Under the pieces are notes generated by a model. The model was not told the DNA's origin and did no database searches. It saw only the letters and a program-made list of their open reading frames with translations. Both the position numbers and the translations under genes were made by a program. Source: Caprimulgus europaeus (Eukaryota; Chordata; Aves; Caprimulgiformes; Caprimulgidae). From it: a DNA stretch of 64,000 nt. Positions within the stretch are counted from its first letter, which is position 1. Each line of letters starts with the position of its first letter. The stretch covers positions 26,924,578 through 26,988,577 of the forward strand of contig OU015533.1 in NCBI GenBank assembly GCA_907165065.1. The letters are read 5' to 3'. This document shows, piece after piece, positions 1 to 10,536 of the stretch.

Positions 1-737
1 GAAGGGACCTTAAAGATCACCTAGTTCCAACCTACCTGCCATCAGCAGGGACACCTTCCACTAGACCAGGTTGCTCAAAGCCTCATCCAACCTGGCTTTG
101 AACACTTCCAGGGAGGGAGCATTCATAACTTCTTTGGGCAACCTGTTCCAGTGTCTCACAATCCTCACAGTAAAAAATTGCTTCCTAATATCTAATGTAA
201 ATCTACCATCTTCCACTTTAAAACCATTGCCTCTTGTCCTATCACTACCTTCCCTTGCAAAAACTCACTTCCTAGGCTTCCTGTAGGTCCCCTTCAGGTA
301 TTGGAAGGCCACTATAAGGTTTCCCCAAAGCCTTCTCTTCTCCAGGCTGAACAGTGCCAACTCTCTCAGCCTGTCTTCATGAGAGAGGTGCTCCAGCCTT
401 CGGATCATCCTGGTGGCCCTCCCCTGGACTCGCTCTAGTACGTTCATGTCCTTCTTATGTCAGGGGCCCAAGAACTGGACACCGTACTCCAGGTGGGGTC
501 TCATGAGAGCACAGTAGAGGGGGAGAATCACCTCTCTCGACCTGCTGGCCACACTTCTCTTGATGCAGCCCAGGATTCAGTTGGCCTTCTGGGCTGCAAG
601 CACACATTGCCAACTCATGTTGAGTTGCTCATCCACCAGCACCCCCAACTCCTCAGGGCTGCTCTCAATCCATTCTCCGTCCAGCCTGTATTTGTGCTTG
701 GGGTTTGCCCTACCCCAGGTGCAGGACCTTGCATGAT
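1..737 (-). mobile_element. CR1 LINE fragment, 3' part, cut by the window edge
   Basis: The plus strand opens with the reverse complement of the CR1 3' region (the 'gacctt aaagatca ctagttccaacc' type sequence at 5-33). The minus strand at 447-265 encodes the C-terminal reverse transcriptase/thumb segment typical of CR1, with [17 protein letters not shown] and [15 protein letters not shown] blocks. Homology to the CR1 RT region continues, out of frame, to about 737. The element is 5'-truncated there and its extreme 3' tail lies outside the window. It is a dead copy with frame breaks. Confidence 0.9.
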
Positions 738-2458
738 AATTTATCATGCAGAAGGGGTTATGCAGAACTGTGTCTATTTATGCCTTTCAACACAAAACTT
801 TAATGTGGAAAAACACAGTTTATTTAAAAATGTCATTCCTATGACATTTTTACCTTTTTTGGAGATGCATGGCTTTTTTTAAAAGATACAAGCACTTTGG
901 AGCCCACAGTTCCCCAAGGAAATGGAAATGTGAGTCTGATTTCTTGCAGTTGCATAAAAGCACAAAAAACTCAAGCATTAAATCCTAACTTTTTGTTTGA
1001 TTATTGCTAAATGACAACTTTAGGATCTTTACTCCTTAAACAACTTCCTTTCCTAAAACATCCTACCAACTAGACCTCCCATGAAATAAAACCCATCTTT
1101 ACTGGACTTGCAAAAGCCACAATGAAGAAGTATTCTTAAATTGTGTAGCTGATTTAGATTGCTAATAAAAATCCTTTATCAAATGACACAAAGCCTGTGA
1201 TTACACCAACTCCATTTGTAGATGCTCGACTGCATCTGAAATGAAATTCAGGATGTATTCAACTGTGCATAAGGATTTAATTAAATCTTTCCAGTACTTG
1301 ACATTATAGATTTTTGTAACACTGAATTTTGATCAAAAATTGCTTAGATTTCAGCTCTGTGTGTCTTGAATGGAAGATCAGTTACATATTCAGTATTAGA
1401 CACGAAAGGAAACAGGAAGTATAGCATAAGCATATGGCTGTATAACATTCTGCCTTTAAAAAGAATGCAAAAGACAGAGATATTGAGCTCTACAACATTT
1501 ACTCATGCAGGACTGCTACAATGCCACTACTTATATAACAAAAGAGAACACCTTTAAGGAAATGCATGCATTTAAAACTGCTGTATAGCTATATCACTAT
1601 TTCCTCCCATTGTCTAACTGCCAATGGCATTTACTTGCAAATGGAAGTTTCTCCTCTAGAAAGCGTCATTTCCAGTATCACAGTATTCCCCCAGCACTCA
1701 GTAGTCCAAAATACCTGGTAGCTAAAGGCACTATACCAATCTACATATTCTTCTCAGAATATAAAACACTCCTGGCATTCTGCTCTTTCTTGCAAAAAGG
1801 GCATGGTTTGCTGCCTTCTCCCACCAGTCTACACACAGGCTTTCTCCACACCTTTGCCCCACTCATTCTGATTCAAAAGCTAATAATGCAAGAGTGCCCT
1901 TGGTTTCCCCCACAGTTTTAATCTGACCAGTCCAGTACAAAAGTGTTTCTAACCAGGAAGTTCCCATTTTAATGAATGCAAGTTTCTAGTAGGATCACTA
2001 TACAACACACATGGGATATAACAGTATAGTAACTCAACTCAGACTACAGGGGCAAAAAGGCCCTTCAGAATGCTTTGCAAAACTATATATAACCTATATA
2101 TTTACCAAAGAGGGCAATTGTTTGTGGCTTGGTTTTGTGAGACCTATTGCCTTTTTGTCTTCTGAGTCACAACACTGTGTATGGTACAAAGAACTGAACT
2201 TCTATAAGAGGCAGGAACAGATAAATCTTATCCTATTAAGAATGAAAAGGCAAGATGTTAAATAAAGCCCATAGATCCAAGCTAGAAAAATAGTTGTGTT
2301 TCATAAGTAAAAAAATACTTTTTTTTCTGCTGTTCTGACTGCTGCACCATTCTGTTAACATTAGCTCCCATGTGATTTCTGTATCTACAGAAATGCACAC
2401 TCACATTACTGTGGTTACTCTTGTTAAGCAAACCCACACACCATAAAGTCACAGAACC
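738..2458. other. Intergenic, no gene recognised
   Basis: AT-rich sequence between two CR1 copies. Small open frames exist on both strands but none has recognisable protein features. Two short perfect inverted repeats lie near the left edge: 731-749 (9-nt arms, 1-nt loop, straddling the CR1 truncation point) and 829-848 (8-nt arms). Confidence 0.6.
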
Positions 2459-4858
2459 ACACAGAATCACAGAATGGTTGAGGTTGGAAAGGACCTCTGA
2501 AGGTCATCTTAGTCCAACCACCCTGCTCAAGCAGGGACTCCTAGAGCACATGAACCAGGAATTTGTCCAGACAATTTTTGAATACCTCCAGGGATATTGT
2601 TTTAATATCTGTCTGGGCAGCCTGTTCCAGCATTTGGTCACCCTCACAGTAAAGTTCTTCCTTATGTTCGGGTGGAACTTCCTATGCTGCAGTTTATGCC
2701 CGTTTTCTCTCATCCTATTGTTGGATGCCAATGAGAAGCATCTGGCCCCATCCTCTAGACATTCTCCCTTTAGATATTTATAACCATTCATCAAATCCCC
2801 TCTGAGTCATCTTTTCTCCACACTGAACAGGCCCAGCTCCCTCAGCCTTTCCTCATATGAAAGATGCTCCAGCCCTTTAATCACCTTAGTCACCCTTGGC
2901 TGGATATGCTCCAGGAGTTTCATGTCCTTCCTGTACTCAGGAGCCCAGCACTTTACACAATAGTCCAGGTGGGGCCTCACCAAGGCTGAGTAGAGGAGGA
3001 GAATGACCTCTCTCAACCTGCTGGCAACACTCTTCCTAATACAACCCAGGATACTGTCAGCACTCCTGGCCACAAGAGCACACTGCTGGCTCATATTTAA
3101 CTCCCTGTCGACCAGGACTCCCAGGTCCTTCTCCACAGGGCTGCTGTCCAGGAGGTCAGTCCCAACTTGTTCTGGTGCATGAGGTTATTCCTTTCCATAT
3201 GCAGGAATCTGCACTTTCCCTTGTTGAACCTCATGAGGTTCCTCTCTGCCCACCTCTCCAGCCTGTCGAGGTCCCTCTGAACAGCAGCACAGCCATATGA
3301 CGTATCCAACACTCTTCCAGTTTAGTATCATCAGCTAATTTGCTGAGGAGGCACTCTGTTCCTTCACCCAAGTCATTGATGAATAGGTTGAACAACACTG
3401 GACCCAGTATTGAGCCCTGGGGGACACCACTAGATACTCTAACTTGACTCCACAGCACCAATGACAACCCTCCAAGCTCTGCCATTCAGCCAGTTCTCAA
3501 TCCACCTCACCATCCAATCATCAAGTCCACATTTCTGAGTTTGCCAGTGAGGATGTAATAGGAGACAATATCAAAAGCCTTGCTCAAATCCAAGTATACA
3601 ACATCCACTGACCTCCCCTCGTCTATCCAGCCAGCTGTCCTGTCATAGAAGGCAATCATTTTAGTTAAGTATGGTTTCCCTTTGGTGAATCCATGCTGAC
3701 TACCCCGATTACCTTCTTGTCTTTCACATGCTTAGAGATGGTCTCCAGGATGAGCTGTTCCATTATCTTTCCAGGGACTGAGGTAAGGCTGACTGGCCTG
3801 TAGTTTCCTGGGTCCTCCTTCTTACTCTTCTTGAAGACAGGGGTGACATTTGCCTTCTTCCAGTCTTTAGGAACCTCTCCTGATTGCCATGACCTCTCAA
3901 AGATGATCGAGAGTGGTCCAGCAATTATGTCAGCCAGCTCCCTCAGCCCACATGCATGCATTCCATCAGGGCCCATGGACTTGTGGGTTAAGGTTGCACA
4001 GTCAATCTCTAACCCTATACTCATCAACCAAGGGAAAGTCTTCCTTTTTCCAGACTCTCTCACTGGTCTCTGAGGACAGGGATTCCTGAGGGGTGGCCTT
4101 GGCAGTGAAGACTGAAGCAAATAAGGCATTCAGTACCAGGTACCCTGCCCCATTCAGTATCAGCCCCACATTTTCTCTGGGCTTCCTTTTGTTACTGATG
4201 TATTTGAAGAAGCGCTTCTTGTTGTCTCTGACCTCCCTTGCTAGATTTAGTTCCAAGTGGGCCTTGATCTTCCTTGTCACATTTCTGCATGCTCTGGTGA
4301 TGCCCTTATATTCTTCCCACGCGGTCTGTCATTGCTTCAATCTCTTGTACACTTCCTGCTTATGTTTGAGTTTTGCCAGGAGCTCCTTGTTCATCCACAC
4401 TGGTCTCCCCGCTTTGCTCGACTTCTTGCACACAAGGATGCATTGTTCTTGAGCCTGGAGGAAGCGATGTTTGAATATTAACCAGCTCTCTTGCACCCCT
4501 CTTCCTTCAAGGGTCTGATCCCATGGGATTCTTCCAAGAATATCCCTGACAAGGCCAAAGTTAGGTTGCTTGAAGTTCAGGGTTGCAGTCGTACTTACTG
4601 CCCTGTTTCCTCCTAGCTGGACCCTGAACTCCACAATCTCATGGTCACAAGAGCCAAGGCTGCCCCCAACCTTCACACCCCCAACTACTCCTTCATTATT
4701 TGATAGGACAAGGTCTGGCAGCACTCCTTTCCTTGTTGGCTCTTCAATCATTTGAGAAAGAAAGTTATCATCAATGCTTTCAAGGAATCTCTTTGATTGC
4801 ATTTGACTTGCAGTGTTAATTCCTCCAGCAAATATCAGGGTAGTTGAAGTCACACAAG
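2459..4858 (-). mobile_element. CR1 LINE, 2.4-kb 5'-truncated copy with endonuclease end and reverse transcriptase
   Basis: On the minus strand this copy reads from the end of the endonuclease region through the reverse transcriptase to the 3' tail. The segment at 4858-4329 contains endonuclease-type LSNNEG and CDHEIVEF motifs. The RT segments contain [26 protein letters not shown] (4129-3665), [21 protein letters not shown] and LADDTK (3485-3231), and the terminal RVTKVIKGLEHLSYEERL block (3136-2807). The 3' tail carries two tandem ATTCTGTG octamers (plus-strand 2463-2479), a CR1 hallmark. Reading-frame jumps between segments show that it is not functional. The 5' boundary near 4858 is approximate. 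Confidence 0.93.
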
Positions 4859-5519
4859 AGTCACAGTTCTGTAAAGGGTGTTGCAATGCCTATTATCATC
4901 AAGTAATATTTAGGAAGAAATATCTGCTTAAAATTATACAACAAGTTATTCTATAGCTGAGAAATAGGATCTCCTTTGAAAAAAAAGTATCAGATTCCAC
5001 AAAAAGCAGGGGACACAAAATTCTGTCGTCCACCATAAATATATGTGTATTTTATATCCAGTCCAATTGGGATTCTCTAACATATTAGACAGATTAATAA
5101 AAGGATAAAGATTCTTTGCATTCAGCATTTTTAATAGATAAATTATTTTTTTAGAATAACAAAAAGAAGGCAAAGGATTCAAGTCAAGAATAAGTTATCC
5201 ATAGCTTGAGGCTGAATTTAGTATGTACATTACATTAATCTACACTTGCTAGACAATGCTGTAGTCTCTAAAGAAAGTACTTTCTAAATTTCTGTATGAG
5301 CATTAATCTCACTTGCAACATACTTGAAAGATCGGCCTTTATATTTAATGGTTGCTCTTTAAACAGAGCCCATTCTTGAGAAGTTGGTGTTTACTCACAG
5401 CAGTAAAACACCAATATTCTCATCAGCCAAATAAATTCAAGCCCACATAAGCTTTCTAGTTACTATACAGGCAGTGCAGGGCACAGGACATGCTATTTCC
5501 ACAACACAGGTTTCTGTAG
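4859..5519. other. Intergenic, no gene recognised
   Basis: AT-rich spacer between a CR1 copy and the solo LTR. I see no coding, RNA or repeat feature. Confidence 0.5.
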
Positions 5520-5524
5520 CTATG
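5520..5524. repeat. Target-site duplication CTATG, left copy
   Basis: CTATG directly precedes the TG end of the LTR and is repeated exactly at 6548-6552 directly after the CA end. A 5-bp duplication is the size expected of class III (ERVL-like) retroviral integration. Confidence 0.8.
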
Positions 5525-6457
5525 TGTGCTGGTTTGACACACAGTGGGACCATGTGGTGCTGCATTCACTCCCCCAACCAGGTGAGACGGGATGGGAGTC
5601 ACAACAAAGAGGGCACGGAATTAGAATGAGGAGAGGGATAGCTCACTCACCAGTTATGGTCATGGGCAAAACAGACTCAAATTTGGGGAAGAAAAATCAA
5701 TTTAATTTGTTGCAAATCATCTAAGCAGACATAACAACCACCTCTTACAGCACCTTCCCCCACCCCTCCCTTCTTCCCAGGCTCAAATCACTCTGCTCCC
5801 AATTTCTCTACTTTCACCCCCCAGTGGCACAGGGGACAGGGAATGGGAGTTCAGTCAGTTCACCTCTGCCCCTCTTCCTGGCATGGAAGTCCAGGAACAA
5901 GATGTTCCAATGCGAGCTTCCCATGGAGTCATGGACCTCTTCAGATTCAGCTCCCAGCTCTGGCATGGGGACGTCCATGGGCTGCAGACTCATCCCCCAC
6001 TCTGAAGGTCCACCCCACTCTGGTAGCGAGCGACTCTCAGGGTCCCAATTCAGTCACACTTGCCCTCAGGCTCAACTTCTTTGCTCCAGCATGGAATCCT
6101 CCATGGCCTACACGTGGGTCTCTGCTTCACTGTTGAATCTCCATGGGCTGCAGGGGACTTCCTTGGTCTTCTACTCCATGCAGTTGAACTGGGTGTGGGT
6201 GTCTGTCTTTCCCTCTGACAAGGAAGCTCTCTCTCCATCTGTTTGTCCTTTGTTTTGGCTGATGGTCATCTTTTGTTAGGTCAACAGTCTCTCCTGCAGG
6301 TACCACACCAACTTCTTTTCAAGACAGTCCTTCCCCTCACAAATATGGATTCACAGAAGTGTTTCTCTAGTGCTCATTGGCCCAGCCTGGGCTGGGGGGT
6401 CTCCCCCTTGGAGCCAGGGGAGCTTTTTGCTCTCACAAGGTGGCCCTTCCCCAACTA

Positions 6458-6493
<36 letters not shown>

Positions 6494-6547
6494 AAACAAA
6501 AAACCCCCCAAAAAACAGCTCCCATACACACACACAAACCCAACACA
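5525..6547 (-). mobile_element. Solo LTR of an ERVL-like endogenous retrovirus (1,023 bp)
   Basis: The element starts TGTGCTGG and ends CAACACA on the plus strand, so it has TG...CA ends, and it sits between perfect CTATG duplications. Read on the minus strand it begins TGTGTTGGGTTTG. It ends with the pattern of an AATTAAA signal (near 5697-5706 on plus), then CCATGACC-ATAACTGGTGAGTGAGC, a GGGGGAGTGA block and CCAGCACA. These are features I recognise from LTRs common in neoavian genomes, and they put the element on the minus strand. There is no internal retroviral sequence, so it is a solo LTR left by recombination. A 34-nt A run (T run on the element strand) lies at 6459-6492. Open frames inside it, such as 5824-6279, are incidental. 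The family name was not assigned. Confidence 0.85.
6459..6492 (+). repeat. A(34) homopolymer inside the solo LTR
   Basis: An uninterrupted run of 34 A on the plus strand, followed by A/C-rich and CA-repeat sequence to the LTR end. It probably expanded by slippage after insertion, and its exact length may vary between assemblies. Confidence 0.9.
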
Positions 6548-6552
6548 CTATG
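6548..6552. repeat. Target-site duplication CTATG, right copy
   Basis: Exact match to 5520-5524 on the other side of the solo LTR. Confidence 0.8.
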
Positions 6553-8610
6553 CTTAAATCTCGATTTCCATTAGTGTATTATTTCCACACTTTCAGGTTA
6601 AGATAACTAATTGTAATAATACAAGGTTCTGCCAAGAGACATCTAATCGCAGCTGCAGCTCCACACTTTCATATATTTCACACAGCAAAGAGAGGGAATG
6701 CAAAATAAATATTTCTCAGAGTAATCATAAACACATAAGAAATGTTATATTAGGAGTTTTCTTCTTTACATAAGAATAGACTGTAAAATATACAGAACAA
6801 GTAGGCAGGTACTTGGGACATTTTCCCCCCCTTTGGGGCAAGCAGAAAAACCCTGCTATGGTTTACTCCTGCAAGTTTGCAATAACCTTTTTTATAAAAA
6901 TGTAAGACATTTTTGTTTGAAGGACACATCAAGATTTTTATCTTAAAATACAATTGTATACATGACTGGAAGCAGTTTCACCAATTAACTTTCAGTAATT
7001 TTCTTTCAAGATTGTTATTCATGTAAACAATTACAGAAAGCTAGAATTATTTTCTAAATGCATCAGTATGATGCAGGGCTAGCGCATACTTCACTTTGTC
7101 TAATGGAAAGAGCTGTTAGGCTGTGTAAAATGCTAGTGATGGAACTGTCAATCATTCAAACAAGTAAATAGCTTTTTCCCTCTAAATTATGCTTTCAGAA
7201 GATTTTCACAGCTACTTAACCTCAGTCCCTTGCTACTTGTGAGTTGCTACTTCTGTTAAATGTTCTTTCTTTCACTCATGTCCAGGAATCTTTATCTCCA
7301 GCTACTGGGTAAGTTCTGAGATCAATGGGTCTGCACATTTCTCCAGACCCCCTGAACCTGAACTCCAAACACTGAAATCTGGCAAGTACTGCCTTCCATC
7401 AACACCTGTTTAAAACATCAATCTCAAGTTTTCTTGACAACAAGAAAAAAGTTGTCAGAAGAACTGTATTCCTACTGACACCTAAAGAACACTTAGAAGC
7501 CTACAGCCTGCTGACTGTAACTCGGGAAGCTCCTTTCTCCATGTAATACAAGAACCTGTCTCCACAGCCAGTCATTTAGAGAGAGAATTTCTCACATTTG
7601 AGCTGTTATACTCCACATCTAACAGAAAGAGCTACTTGAACAGATCTATCAGGTGCCTTATAGAGCCAAATTCCCCAAGACAATAGGTAAGTGTAGACTG
7701 AGAAAGCTGGGCAGGCAACTGACAAAAGTGAACTGGGATTCACATGGCTTTGTGGGGCAAACTAACACATTTTGTAAATGGAAAAGGTGAGTAAGTGGTA
7801 GGTAGTAATAGAAGATTTCCTAATGTGACTGTTTGTTAGGCTGCAAGTAACCTGCTAATTTGGAACTATATTCTCTTCTTGGTGTCACTCTTCTTGGTGT
7901 CACTGTGTCATCTGAAGAGTTTAAGTCACTGTCTCTAGCTGTTTGTTGTCCTTCTCAAGATAGGGTATGACACCTTCCAAATCTGCTGCCTATTTGCTTG
8001 TATGGTAATATACTCTGTCCCATTTTAGTAAGAAAAAAGTTGTGTCAGAAAAACCATATTCCTACTGTTCAAACAAATCCAGCTTTTTTTCACTTCAATG
8101 AGTAAGAAATTGCTTATGTCACAGACCTGCAGGAAAACAGGAGAGCTGGTAACCTCTGTCAGTATATGTGGAACTAGAACAAGACATGCATCTAGACAAA
8201 GTTCAGTTTCAGAAGGCTATGTAGTTTTTGCTTTTTCTTTTCCTTAAAGGTGCAAATGAAGTCATTTGTTACTCCAATACTAATCTGAGTATCATATTGC
8301 CAGTTTTAAAATAGGAACAGAAATATCTCTTTGCTTCAGAACAATGTTTTGAAAATCAGCCGGTTACTTGCAAACTACACACCAAGCACCACAAAGACCT
8401 ATAAAATTAACAGCTCTGTGTTCATTCTGTCCTAAGGATAGTAAGCAGAAAAGGCACTGACTACTCTTCAAACCATGATAAAAATATAAACAATAGCTTT
8501 GCACTAAAGGTATACAGTCTTTTAATTAATATATTTTTATATATTAAAACACATACACAAACAACCATAACAGCTGCTAATTTTTTTAAATTGCACAAGC
8601 AGCTGTGATT
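6553..8610. other. Intergenic, no gene recognised
   Basis: AT-rich, no gene seen. It contains a small tandem duplication (about 7874-7903, 'cttcttggtgtcact' twice). It also contains a degenerate direct repeat of about 35 nt: 'agaaaaaagttgt...cagaa...tattcctactg' at about 7443-7480 and again at about 8032-8070. Confidence 0.5.
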
Positions 8611-8764
8611 TCATAGAATTACAGAATGGCTTGTGTTGGAAAGGACCTTAAAGATCATCTAGTTCCAACCTCCCTGCTGTGGACATGGTTGCCAACCACT
8701 AGATCAGGCTGCCCAGAGCCCCATCCAGCCTGGCCTTGAATGCCTCCAGGGATGGAGACATTGC
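8611..8764 (-). mobile_element. CR1 LINE, short 3' fragment
   Basis: The plus strand reads 'catagaattacagaatggc' followed by 'ttggaaaggaccttaaagatcatctagttccaacc'. This is the reverse complement of a CR1 3' UTR and ATTCTRTG tail. It continues with the standard 'gatcaggctgcccagagcc...cttgaatgcctccagg' block and stops near 8764. About 150 bp, strongly 5'-truncated, noncoding. Confidence 0.9.
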
Positions 8765-9440
8765 TTTCTATTAGCAGTAATTTCCTATTAATCTTAGCAA
8801 AGCTACTTCAGTCAAGTTCTTTGCGATTAGAAGGCACCTTGGTGGAAACCACAATACTGTGGAATAAACAATCCAGACTAAACCACAAGTATGGTGCATG
8901 GTGACAAATGGTAGACATTCGCATTAGTATTTCCTGAATATTATAAACTTATGGAGCATTCCAAGAGCACAACATTACAGATGGATGAGAGAGAGTGTGT
9001 TATGATAAATTACATACATCTCCACTCCTATTTGAATTGTAAACACCATGTTGATACAAGTTACCCTGTGAATAAGTTTTAGTACACACTTACATAATCT
9101 TATGCTAATGTGAAGTGTTGAAGAAAATGCTTGCTGTTAGCTAGAAGCATGACAGAGTGATTTGAATGTAAAGTAAAAAGCAGTTAATACTGAATACTGC
9201 CTTTGTAAACAGATTTTGATGGATTTAGCTCCATCATTTATAAACTAAGAGACTAAACATAAAGTGCAATTAGGATATTGAGTGTCTTCAGTACCAAATC
9301 CCTTGTGAATTGCTACATGAAATATGGAAGCTATTGCTCAGAATTAATAAATATTGCATTTTAGTATTTTATAATAACAACAGGTTTTTCACCACTATTC
9401 TCTACTGACACAAATTTTGGAAATATTCCATCTCCTAGTT
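8765..9440. other. Intergenic, no gene recognised
   Basis: AT-rich spacer between two CR1 fragments, with no recognisable feature. Confidence 0.5.
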
Positions 9441-10536
9441 ACACAATCACAGAATGTTAGGGATTGGAAGGGACCTCGAAAGATCATCCAGTCCATCCCC
9501 CTGCCAGAGCAGGAACACCTAGATGAGTTCACAAAGGAAGGTGTCCAGGCGGGTCTTGAATGTCTCCAGAGAAGGAGACTCCACAACCTCCCTGGGCAGC
9601 CTGTTCCACTGCTCTGTTACTCTCACAGTAAAGAAGTTTCTTCTCAAGTTTAAGTGGAACCTCCTGTGTTCCAGCTTACACTCACTGCCCCTTGTCCTAT
9701 CATTGGTTGTCACAGAGAAGAGTCTGGCTCCATCCTCCTAGCACTCACCCTTCATATATTTATAAACATTAATGAGGTCCTCCCTCAGTCTCCTCTTCTC
9801 CAAGCTAAAGAGGCCCAGCTCCCTCAGCCTTTCCTCATAGGGGAGATGCTCCACTCCCTTAATCACCTTGGTGGCTCTGTGCTGGACTCTCTCAAGCAGT
9901 TCCCTGTCCTTGAACTGTGGGGCCCAGAACACAATACTCCCTGGACACAATATTTCAGGTGCGGTCTCACCAGGGCAGAGTAGAGGGGGAGGAGAACCTC
10001 TCTTGACCTACTAACCACACCCCTTCTAATGCACCCCAGGATGCCATTGGCCTTCCTGGCCACAAGGGCACAGTGCTGGCTCATGGTCATCCTGCTGTCC
10101 ATGAGGATTCCCAGATCCCTTTCCCCTACATTGCTCTCTAGTAGATCATTCCCCAACTTGTACTGGAACCTGGGGTTGTTCCTGCCCAGGTGCAACACCC
10201 TACACTTGCCCTTATTGTATTTCATTAAGTTTTTCCCTGCCCAGCTCTCCAGCCTGTCCAGGTCTCTCTGAATGGCAGCGCAGCCTTCTGGTGTGTCAGC
10301 CACTCCTCCCAGCTTTGTATCATCAGCAAATTTGCTGACAGTGCATTCAATTCCCTCATCCAGGTCATTGATGAATACACTGAATAGCACTGGTCCCAGT
10401 ACTGATCCTTGAGGGACTCCACTACATACTGGCCTCCAACTAGACTTTGCCCCCTTGACCACAACTCTCTGGCTTCTTCCCATCAGCCAGTTCACAGTCC
10501 ACCTCACTGCCTGATCATCCAAGTCCACACTTCCTC
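9441..10536 (-). mobile_element. CR1 LINE, 1.1-kb 5'-truncated copy with a long RT frame
   Basis: On the minus strand 10528-9863 is an open frame of 221 codons covering the palm and thumb of the CR1 reverse transcriptase: [22 protein letters not shown], then the catalytic FADDTKLGG box, [23 protein letters not shown], and [10 protein letters not shown]. The downstream thumb continues in another frame (9950-9738, [23 protein letters not shown]). The 3' end has the CR1 tail at 9443-9457 on plus. Both the frame break and the missing 5' part (endonuclease and RT fingers) make it inactive. It looks better preserved than the 2.4-kb copy. Confidence 0.93.

Noticed and set aside
3665..4129. 154-codon frame that looks like a reverse transcriptase gene
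   Set aside because: It is part of the decayed CR1 copy at 2459-4858, not a separate gene.
5824..6279. 151-codon open frame on plus
   Set aside because: It lies wholly inside the solo LTR, opposite to its transcriptional sense, with no viral or host domain.
6243..6606. Open frames with poly-lysine on plus and poly-phenylalanine on minus
   Set aside because: Translations of the 34-nt A run; not proteins.
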